This document shows positions 55,244 through 64,000 of a stretch of DNA of 64,000 nucleotides, piece by piece. This DNA comes from Lindgomyces ingoldianus. Its lineage: Eukaryota > Ascomycota > Dothideomycetes > Pleosporales > Lindgomycetaceae. The stretch spans positions 440,332-504,331 of the forward strand of contig NW_022985186.1 of NCBI RefSeq assembly GCF_010093535.1, in the 5' to 3' direction. A program made the position numbers and the translations under genes. Positions within the stretch are counted from its first letter, which is position 1, and every line of letters begins with the position of its first letter. The notes below the pieces were generated by a model. The model had not been told where the DNA came from. It searched no databases and saw only the letters and a program-made list of their open reading frames with translations.

Positions 55244-56883
55244 AGGTGTTGTATAAATGCTTCTAGTTATGTCTAGGGCCTATGTTGTGCATATAGTACA
55301 TATTTACCTAACTTTTTAGGATATCTAGAAAGATGTCTGTGTACTAAGTTTTTTAAATATTTAGCTATTAATATAAATTAATAAAGATGTTTATTTTATT
55401 TATAAAAATATTATATAGTTAACTTATATATTTATTATTTTTTTTATACTTTTTAAAATTATATAATCTTATCTACTAAAAGTTTTTCTTTAGCAGTTTC
55501 CCTCTAAAGTAAAAGTTTATACAAGTTGTAATGTAGTATAAATTATACAGGTAGTATTAGTAGTGCATACACTACTGCAGGCAGTGGTGTGTACAATTAA
55601 GGGTGTAGAGTAGGCGTTAGGTAGGGTGGCATGTATTGTTTGTACAGTAATTAGTGTAGTGCTAGCTAAGGTGTAAAAGCAGGTAATGCTAGTATATTTA
55701 GTGTTGTTAGCAGCATTATGTTTAGCCTACTTTTATGTAGAGCCTTATACAGTAATAAAAGTTATATATAAAGCCTTTTTAGTGTAATTACTTTTCTTTA
55801 TACTATATTATACAGCTTCTAGGCTTAGGTACTTTTAGTGCCTAGCTGTAGTGTAATTCTCTTATTTTTTAGCACTTATATAAGCTTCCTTTTAAACACA
55901 CAGCTAAGTGCTAAAAAGTTTTATAGTGTTTATTTTTTAAAATTCTTTATATATAAACTTAAAAAAGTAGCGCCTTTCTAAGTTATTATATATAAATTAG
56001 TAATTATGTAACTTATGTATAATTAAGTCTATAAGCTTATTAAAGCTTTTAACATATTAATCTTATTATTCTAGTACTTTAGGCTAGTCTTATTCTATAG
56101 TGTTACCTCTAATATTCTTATATCCTTTGTAAGTTATTTATATAATAGAAATTATTTCTTATTTTTTTTATTATTACACAGAGTTATTAGTTGCTAGTAG
56201 AATTTTATTATAGTAGTATAGTTAATTACTTTTCTAGTAGATTACACAGGTACTGCTATTGTCTAGCTACTAAGTTATGCAGCTTTAATAGCTTTAGTGT
56301 GCGCCTTACACTATCTTCTTCTTACTTTGTACAGTAGCAGAGCTTGCTGTACAATGTAAAGGATTAATCTGCTATTGTCTAGCTGCTAGGTTATGCAGCT
56401 TTAATAGCTTTAGTGTGCGCCTTACACTATCTCCTCCTTACTTTGTACAGTAGCAGAGCTTGCTGTATAATGTAAAGGATTAATCTGCTATTATCTAGCT
56501 GCTAGGTTGTGCAGCTTTAATAGCTTTAGTATGCGCTTTACACTATCTTCTTCTTACTTTGTACAGTAGCAGAGCTTGCTGTATAATGTAAAGGATTAAT
56601 CTGCTATTCTCTAGCTACTAGGTTGTGCAGCTTTAATAGCTTTAGTATACATCTTATACTATCTCCTCCTTACTTTGTACAGTAGCAGAGCTTACTATAT
56701 AATGTAAAGGATTAATCTGCTATCCTAAAAGATAGGTAACTAAATAAAGTACCTTATAAGGTGTAAGTGCTCTATTATTACTTTTTCTAAGAAATAAGTA
56801 ACAAAATAAAGTACTTTATAAAGCATAAGTACTTTATTATTACTTTTACTAATTTATAGTTAATTAAATTAACTACTAATTAG
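55244..56883 (-). mobile_element. Copia A leader and gag start
   Basis: The reverse complement matches 37049-38450 of Copia B and, in part, 2808-4249. It contains four 116-bp tandem repeats near the LTR and ends at the snapback insertion. No continuous Gag frame survives RIP. Confidence 0.7.
56258..56721 (-). repeat. 116-bp tandem repeat, 4 copies, in the Copia A leader
   Basis: Unit starts at 56258, 56374, 56490 and 56606 are exactly 116 bp apart. Each unit holds GTACAGTAGCAGAGCTTGCT and AAAGGATTAATCTGCTAT. Copia B has two units. Confidence 0.95.
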
Positions 56884-57163
56884 TGTTAAATAAGCTCTAA
56901 CAGCTAGCTGCTTATAGTATAAGTACTTAAGTAGTAAAAGTAAGAGTAGTGTACAGTGTGCATAGTGTATAAGGTAAGTAAAGTAAGAGTAACATGTTTT
57001 TAGTTCTATTACTCTTGTCTTTTCTTTATATAGAGGAAAAGGGGGATATCTAAATGTTCGCGCACAGAGGTTCGCGCACAAGCATTATGTGACATAGATA
57101 CGTGATCCTGCTTGTGCGCGATCGCTTGTATCTAGGTCGCGACGCTGCTGCTGCGTACAGACA
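56884..57163 (-). repeat. 5' LTR of Copia A (L1 family, 280 bp)
   Basis: It runs from TGTTAAATAAGCTC to TGCTGCGTACAGACA, followed by the duplication ATAAG (57164-57168). Confidence 0.92.
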
Positions 57164-57836
57164 ATAAGTATTATAATTATACTTAGCTCTACTTATCTTT
57201 TTTAATAAAAAATCTACTTAGCTTTTATTAAGCCTCTCTAGTCTTATTTAAGACTAATTAGCTTAAAATGCTATAAATTATAATCTCTAAAGTGTTAACT
57301 TTTACCTTAGTTTTTTTATTAGTATTAAAATCAGCTAATATAAAAACTTTAAAAAATAAGTTTTAGAGCTTTTAAAAAGCTACTTTACTTTTAAAATTAA
57401 TATTAAGCTTCTAACTTTTTTTTACTTTTACTTTTAACTACTTTTTACTACATCTAGGCTTTTCTAGGTTAGCCTAGTAAGAGGTAAAGTAATTAAGAAG
57501 AAGTTAGTAATAAACTACTTATAGTAGTTTATAAACTTTATAAAAACATAAATATTCTAAATAGTCTTTAGCATTAGCTACTTCTAAATTAATTTAATTT
57601 TTAAAAAGTTATCTTTAACTTCTTTTAAGTAAACTATGTACTCTAGGTACTTAGTCTTTTATATGTAAAATTTATACTTACTAATTTTAAAAAAAGCTTT
57701 ACTTTATATAATCTTTATAGCACTTTTTTAATATAAATAACTTATTTCTTGTCTGTGTTAAAATAGACTAAAATATTATTAAAGTACATAATACATGTTA
57801 CATTAACTAACCCTGCTAGGGCCTAGTTAATATAAG

Positions 57837-58040
57837 TGTGACAGCGTGTACCGCCTCACATGCTCTGCGGCATCTGCTCCCTCGCTTGCGCAACGAGTAG
57901 CACGCTAGTGCTACGAGTAGCGCCTTGGCAGGGGGCACACATGTATATTTAAACTCGCAGAGCAGCTCCTCTGCTCCTTAGTTTAATCTAGTTGAGTTAC
58001 ACCACCTCTTGCTTGTAGCTTGAGCATGCCGACCGTGACA
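57837..58040. repeat. Solo LTR, distinct family (204 bp), TSD ATAAG, unmutated
   Basis: It runs from TGTGACAGCGTGTACC to GCCGACCGTGACA, with ATAAG on both sides (57832-57836 and 58041-58045). A TATATTTAAA box lies near the middle. It is GC-normal in very AT-rich surroundings. No other member of this family is present in the window. Confidence 0.92.
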
Positions 58041-58166
58041 ATAAGCCTAGAAAGCTATAGACGCCTTAGTAAGACTAAAAAGCATAACTAAGTACTTAAA
58101 ATAACTATATTAAGTTTAAAATACTATCTTCTACTTATCTCTCTTATAAATATATAATATATTGTA

Positions 58167-59298
58167 ACGTACCTAACGGGTTGGCCGGCCACACGGGTTG
58201 GCCGGCCACTTTTGCCAAGCCCCCACTAAAACCACCCTATTCTCTCGCAAAACAGCCCACTTTAGCCCTGTATAGAGTAATACAACACAAGATATTATTT
58301 AGAGTCTACTTCTGCTACTTACTTACACGTATGCAAGTTATGCCTAGTTTAATTACACTGCCTGCATTACCTTTAACTTAGCTTACCTCCTTTAGCGCGC
58401 ACTTGCGTCTTTAGCTTCTTCCTATTACTACGCGCTCTAAACTCCTTTAAAGCAGTTAGATAAGCCCTATCCTTAACTATTAAGGTCTCTTTTGCCTAAA
58501 TCTGCTTCCTTTTATGCAATCTATGTTATGTGGCAGCTTTATTTGCTGCTTAAAGCTCTGTAATCTTATAGCCTACCTTATTATGTTAATGCCCTAGATA
58601 ACTGTTGTCTACTTTTTATTACTTTACTGTATTGCCTTTAGCTGTTCTTGTCTCTCTAAAGCTGTAACAACTGCTCTAGTTAATATCTAGCTTATTATAA
58701 AGCCTAACTTGTTAAAGTTATACCTGTTTTTATCCTAGATACTGTACTTAGCTTTTATGTTAGCTACTAGGCAAAACTAGCCCTAGATAACCTCTAGATT
58801 CTTATAGAGCGCTCTCTTGTAATTATACTTGCAATTAAACTTTATTATAAACTTAGGGCAGTGCTTAACCTACATACTAGTCTAGTTTAAGCTAACCTGG
58901 CCTAGATTGCGCTCTGCGGGCAAGGAATTAGCTATATTAGCTACAGCTGTGAGCCTTGGGGGAAATCCGCGCGTAATAAGCTTAAGTATGTACTTAACAA
59001 CTACCTTCTTCTTAAGCTTAGTTAGATTCCTTAATTTAGGCTAGCATTCTGCTTGTGAAGGCTGTCTAGCGCGTTAATTGCTTAGTGTTGTGTGAGAGAC
59101 ATTATAGATAGCTGCAGCGCGTTGTAAGGAGAGTTTTAAGTCTTGTTTAAGAGCCTAAAGAGCAAGCTGTATTTAACGTTCTTTAGAAGATTTAATCTAG
59201 TGTTGTTGTTAAGGCATTATGTAGATAGGTAGAGTTTAGTGGGGGCTTGGCAAAAGTGGCCGGCCAACCTGTGTGGCCGGCCAACCCGTTAGGTACGT
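58167..59298 (-). mobile_element. Fot1/pogo-type element, second 1132-bp deleted copy, TSD TA
   Basis: It has the same terminal inverted repeats and the same length as 2932-4063, with the transposase remnant on the opposite strand. TA flanks it at 58165-58166 and 59299-59300. It shares the deletion of the DDE core. Confidence 0.92.
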
Positions 59299-59421
59299 TA
59301 TGTATTATAAATATCTAGCTTTATATACTACTTTACTCTTCTAAGTCTCTTAAAAGATTTTAAGATAAGTAGTAGTAGGTAATAATTTTTTATTATAATC
59401 TAGTTTAAGCTTTTATAATTT

Positions 59422-59772
59422 TGTCAGATTGAAGCACTGTTTCTAGGCTTCCTGAGATGAATGATGGGTTTGGATATGATGTATGGGATGATTGATTGAT
59501 TGTATTGATGGTCTTGATTTATCGATCCTTTTTCTGCTCTACTCGTGTTGCTCGGTTTTTTGTTCTGCCGATCCGAGTCCCTCGCGCACTAGCCCTATGC
59601 GCGACCAGCTTGCAACATGCTGCAATTTGCTGCAATTTGCTGCAACATGCTGCAAAATGCTGCAAAATGCTGCAATTTGCAGCAACATACTGTTCGAGCT
59701 TATTGCTCGTACTATGTAGCAGCTTTCGTCAAACGTTCCTCCTGTCTTGACAGTAGGTGCGCATATCTGACA
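59422..59772 (-). repeat. 3' LTR of Copia C (L2 family, 351 bp)
   Basis: It runs from TGTCAGATTGAAGC to GCATATCTGACA. The adjoining CACCCCCTC is the complement of a GAGGGGGTG polypurine tract, which fixes it as the 3' LTR of a minus-strand element. It has eight 10-bp units. Confidence 0.93.
59611..59690. repeat. 10-bp minisatellite inside the LTR, 8 units
   Basis: Units TGCAACATGC and TGCAATTTGC; it is the shortest of the three complete arrays of this LTR family. Confidence 0.95.
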
Positions 59773-62700
59773 CACCCCCTCAGCTTGGACATGCTTCAAG
59801 CTGGTTCCCGATTGCGCAACCTTAGTATGCTTCCAGGGCTTCCATTCTTGCTTCAATCTCTTCCATATCCGCTTCCTGACTGACTATCCTCTCCCTGACG
59901 TCAACTAGCCGAATTTGCTGAAGAAAGCTTGGCCATTTGCTGGCTAGAAGCGCTTTAGTGAGTCCGTCCGCAAGCATCTTGCTAGAGGGGACATGGACAA
60001 CCTTAATCATTTGTTGAGAGACTTCCTGTCAGAGCCAGTGGTTATGGATGTTGACATGTCGGAGCTTGGTTTGAAGTTGAGATATCTCTTTGTTTACTAG
60101 TCAGATTGTCTGCTTGTTGTTGCACTAGATTATAATAGTTAAATTAGGCAGCTTAACCTACAGTTTGTTAAGAAGCATTCTTATAAACATAGCTTCCTTA
60201 GCAACTTAGAATAGTGCAAGTAATTCTGCTTTTATTGTTAACATTATAACTATATCTTGTTTATTTACTTACTATGCAATCTATCTGCTAAATAGTTAAA
60301 TAATGTAGCCTTAAAAGCTTTTTTTATCTAGTATATTATTTACAAATAACGCATTGCTTGCTACTACAAGGTAGTCTTCTCCTCCTAATTAGAGTGCGTA
60401 CGTCTGTGTCGCATGTAGGTACAGGATAACTTAATTAGCTGCATCCTAATAGTTAGATGCGGGATTTGTAAGAAACTGTGCAAGGTGTGATGTAGCAAAG
60501 GCAATGTCTAGTCTTATAGTAACTGCTGCAAAGAGCAGAGATCTAATCTTCTGCTAATATTAATTTACTTCTAATAGGGTTGCAAAACTAGATTACAGCA
60601 TAAGTTTAATCCCACTTATAGGTGTAGCATGCTGCAGGTCCTTTCTGTTAGCTAGCCTAGCTATCTTATTAATATATAAGGCCTATAATAGCTAAATTAT
60701 TTATTGCTGTTAATCTTTAATAATCTTAACTCCTAGAAACTATTATAGGTCCTTGCCTTTTATTAGGGTATACTTCTCTTGTAACTAGTCTACTACACGC
60801 TGTGCATCTGCTTTAAAGCCTTTCTTGTGCGCAATAATAAGGTTGTCTACATAGAAGAAGACAAATATTCTAGCTTTAGTTATATAGTAGGGTTTATGTA
60901 AGACAGCTAAGAACTTAAGGCCTTTAAGAGTTATTATAAAATAGTGTTACTAAAGTAGAGAAGAAATTTATAGGCTATATAGTGCTTTTTAAAGCTTTAG
61001 TATTATACCTAGTTTCTAATACCCTCTTAGCATCTGCATGTAGATATTACAGTTAATTACTGCATGTATAAACGCATTAGTTATGTTATATTATTTAAGC
61101 TTTAGGTTAAAGCATGCAGATATTGCTATTAGCATTTAAAATAAGCGTTCTGCTAGAGTAGCAGCGTAGGTATCTTATGTAGTAATGTTTCTTTATTAAT
61201 TGCTATAAACTACTAGTTGCGCCTTACATCTTTATAATCTACAGTGCTTGTTAAGCTTGTAGGTGTACACCTACATATAATCTAGGATCTGCTGTCTAGC
61301 TGCCTTAATTAGCTTTATCTAGACCTCTGTCTAAGATTTTATTATCTAATAACTGTCTAGGTGTGTTCTTTCTGCTGCCTTAAACATCTTATGTAAAGGG
61401 TGCTTCTCTAGTTACTTTTAGGTTAATAGTAGAGGTAGTAGCTAGCTTCTATAAGGTGTTTTTCTTTTAGATAGCATTTTTATTAATGCTGCTTTATCTA
61501 GCGTTTTGCTGCTATGCTTTTTTACACTTCTAAATTTTATGCTAGCTATAAAGGCTGTAGCTTATAGTACAGTCTTTAACAACTCTATTTAGCTTAGCTT
61601 TAGTGCTGCTCTAGCTATTAACTGCATAAGTAATGCTGCAGGTAGTAGAGTGTTTAAAGAAGACAGATAGTTATCTCTAATTTTCCTTTCTTAATAGTAG
61701 CCTAGTAGGTCTACTTTATTAAAATTTAATGTATTATCTATAGTGTTGTCTTTATAGAACAACTTTATCTTTAGCTAATAACTAGGTGTTAGAAGCTTAA
61801 TTATTCTAATGTATATAGTAATTTTTTTTACTATGTTATACATAAGGTTATCTATTAGGTCTTTAGGCTTACTACTAAAAATTAAGTGTTTATTAAAAAT
61901 AACATTATGTGTATAGATTACTTTTACTAGTAGTAGTATCTATATGCAGTAGATGTTTAATAATTAGTACTTAACTAGATATTTAATCTACGCCTTTAAG
62001 TCTAGCCTTTGTAGCTTAGATTTATTTTAATGTGTATTATTAGTTATTATAAATGCTTTACAGCAATAGGCTTTTAAATGTGTAAAGCTTAGCTTTTAAA
62101 TTAATGTAATAACTTTATTAGTTAAAGCTGCTTATGTAAAGAAGATCTTATATAGTGTCTTTTAGTTATTAGCATAGTTTAGCGTCTAATTGTATAGGTA
62201 TACGCTAGCTCTAGTAATGTATAGCTATACATTCTATAGTAGGTTAGCATCTAGTTGCATAGCCTATAACTTCTTCTTATTTACACCTTTTAAGCGTTTA
62301 GCTCCTCTGTTCTAGGCTTATGTATCTAGTGCTAAAGGCTTAATAGTTATTCTATGTAATGCTAGCTAGTGTTTTACTTTTAGTTTTACTATTATAATCT
62401 TATTGTTAGCTTTAATAACTTTTATAGTAATATTATAATAGTTCTTTAGAAAAAGAATAAAGATTATAAAAGCTTTAATAATTAATTTAGTAGGCTTGTT
62501 ATTTTTAAAGTAGAGGTCCTACTAAAGGCTAGAATACTTATTAGTAATTAGCATTTAACTTTACTCTTTTATAATGCTCTATGCTTTGTATGCATAGAAA
62601 TTAATTAACAGTCTTTTACTAGGTCTACTATTACTAATTTATAGTGTATAGCTAATTTATTATTATATCTTAGCTCTACTACATAAGTTATATTAGACTG

Positions 62701-64000
62701 TTATAATTTCTTTAATTTACACCCCCTTAGCTTACTATATAAAGTGTTAAAGTGTAGCTAGTCTAGGGTGTCCTAAACGCTTATGCTATAGCTCTACTAA
62801 TGCCTTTTATAAACTATGTTTAGTTCTTGTGTTAATTATGTGTGTATAATATAAGCCCTTTTATAGTAGATAGTACTTTAACACCTATTAGCTATAAATC
62901 TTTATAAGATTTTTAATTATTATCCTATCTAAGGCCTTTAAAGCAGTTAGCTTTGCTTATGTGTCCTACTAGATTCCTTTCTGTTGCAGTAGGCAGAACA
63001 AGACTAGGTTGCACAGCAGGTCTAGGCACAGTGCAGCGTTATGTAGTATAAGACAGTATGCTTAACTATGTGTTCTATGCTTACTTTTTAAGCTTAGTGT
63101 AATTAATCTATAGCTTTAAATCTTTACATAAAAGTTTCTAGACTAGATAAAGTTTTCTAGTGTTAGTAGATAATAGTTATAAATCTAATTAAAATTATTT
63201 ATAATATAGCATGTTAAGCCTAAGTTAAAAATAAATAATTCTTTTAGTAGATATCTATTCTAGTTTAAATTAACTATAGCTAGCAATACAGCTGCCTTAA
63301 TTCTTAATACTTTCTAACTTTTAAGTTAGTCTTTTTATATCTCTAGTGTAGGTGTATGTAAACTCTTTAAAGTTAGTATTCTTAAATTATGTCTACACTG
63401 CCCTCTAAGTAGGCCTTAAAATTTTAAGTTATGCTTACTGTCACAGTATCCTCCACAGATCCCAGACATAACCGTATTAGACGCGTACTAGAGTATTATT
63501 AGTGCATGTCTGACATAAACACAACACAACACAGACATAAACTTAAGCACAAACTGCCTTAACACTAACTAAACCTAGAACAGGCTTAATTTATACCTAA
63601 AGCGCTTAGACTTCTAAGCTAAGTATTTAATTACTAATTTCCTTCTAAACTTTTCTGTTTCTTACATAATGTCTTATACTTACTATAATACCTTATATAG
63701 TAATTAAACTAGACCTTTATAAAGCTCTATAACCTTACTTATGCATAATTATAACATTACATTGTGTTAAAACTTTAGCTAAAAATAGCCTCTAAATCTA
63801 ATCTAATAAGCTTAGTACTTATATAACTTTAAGCTATTAAAGTAAGCTAAAAAGCCTTTTAAAAAGCACTTACTCTATAAAAAAGCTACTATGTTATAAG
63901 CTTTAAAGCTTTTTAAAATTACTTTAAAGAATAGCTTTGTGTTATTAAGCAGTCTATTTCTGCCTTAACTTTTATTATAGTAGTAGGAACTAAGAACTTA
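59773..64000 (-). mobile_element. Copia C, minus strand, runs off the window
   Basis: The 3' end (59820-60010) is intact: MIKVVHVPSSKMLADGLTKA, the RNase H tail. Further in, read-through gives RHVNIHNHWLQQEV, ADRSLLFAAVTIRLDIAFAT and VDNLIIAHKKGFKADAQRVV and KDLQQFLGVKII, a textbook Ty1/Copia reverse transcriptase and RNase H. From about 60115 onward RIP damage is heavy. The integrase and Gag should lie at 61200-64000, where I see no clear motif. A GC-richer stretch starting TGTCACAGTATCCTCC (63439-63540) may be the edge of another insertion. The 5' LTR is not in the window. Confidence 0.82.

Larger units (their letters stand above)
36105..57163 (-). mobile_element. Copia A: full-length Copia element carrying three nested insertions
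   Basis: Its LTRs are 36105-36384 (3') and 56884-57163 (5'), both 280 bp in the minus sense, with ATAAG at 36100-36104 and 57164-57168. Removing Copia B, the Gypsy element and the snapback element leaves about 7.4 kb. Minus-strand order is 5' LTR, leader with 116-bp repeats and Gag (55244-56883), zinc-knuckle/protease region (53121-54139), integrase (43700-44652), reverse transcriptase and RNase H (40869-43700), 3' region and 3' LTR. All coding parts are RIP-degraded. Confidence 0.88.
57164..59421 (-). mobile_element. Gypsy element G2, reverse transcriptase part (RIP-degraded), host of Copia A
   Basis: Minus-strand read-through gives NNILVYFNTDKKQVIYIKKV (the YxDD box region, Asp pair mutated), then KYLEYIVYLKEVKDN and FIKFINYYKQFITNFFLITL and PLTRLTQKSLDV. 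These match the end of a Gypsy reverse transcriptase. The RNase H continuation lies beyond Copia A at 35456-36104. It is itself interrupted by a solo LTR (57837-58040) and a Fot1 element (58167-59298); 59299-59421 is its continuation up to the L2 LTR. Confidence 0.72.

Noticed and set aside
56258..56721. Regular repeats considered as a CRISPR-like array
   Set aside because: Units are contiguous 116-bp tandem copies with no spacers, inside a Copia leader in a eukaryotic genome.
63439..63540. GC-richer stretch beginning TGTCACAGTATCC as a solo LTR or as the Copia C 5' LTR
   Set aside because: No matching end or duplication could be found, and it does not resemble the L2 LTR of Copia C.
1..64000. 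tRNA, rRNA and other structured RNA genes
   Set aside because: I looked for tRNA-like box motifs and rRNA segments by eye and found none convincing; a covariance-model scan would be needed to exclude them.

Overview
The window is nuclear DNA of a filamentous ascomycete (Pezizomycotina); I cannot name the class. Host genes carry short introns with fungal GT/AG and CTNAC-type branch signals. The gene families are typical of these fungi: a NACHT-ankyrin protein, a HET-domain gene and a YAT amino-acid permease. About two thirds of the window is extremely AT-rich repeat DNA whose stop codons fall almost only where transposon proteins have Gln or Trp (CAA/CAG/TGG to TAA/TAG). That is the mark of repeat-induced point mutation (RIP) acting on CpA.

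Layout. 1-8950: a mosaic of RIP-damaged elements. It holds a Copia pol fragment with its 3' LTR, a 1132-bp Fot1/pogo element, pieces of Tc1 and Gypsy elements, solo LTRs and a snapback element. 9000-34100: a gene island of near-normal composition. It holds a lysine-type amino-acid permease (9357-10946), a 2038-residue NACHT-ankyrin receptor in three exons (11176-17479), a secreted/membrane protein (17732-19150, minus), an F-box-like gene cut by a palindromic element (about 21398), a five-exon secreted zinc metalloprotease (24180-22322, minus), a dual-specificity phosphatase pseudogene (27209-26634, minus), a HET-domain pseudogene (28535-30600) and a metallophosphoesterase (33141-34100). 34100-64000: a deep nest of retroelements.

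The nest can be read in order because almost every junction keeps its target-site duplication (TSD). A minus-strand Gypsy element received Copia A (36105-57163, TSD ATAAG). Copia A received Copia B (36768-40868, TSD CTTAC), a full Gypsy element (44653-53115, TSD TAATT) and a snapback DNA element (54142-55241, TSD TA). The Gypsy element in turn received a small element with inverted ends carrying an intact Copia-Gag-like reading frame (45209-46479, TSD CTTAG). That last element shows no RIP damage and is the most unusual object in the window.

The genes do not form a pathway. The permease, protease and phosphoesterase are single functions. The NACHT-ankyrin and HET genes both belong to families used in fungal non-self recognition. 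Three host genes in the island (phosphatase, HET, F-box-like) are broken by RIP-type stops or by insertions, which suggests that decay from the flanking repeats has spread into the island.
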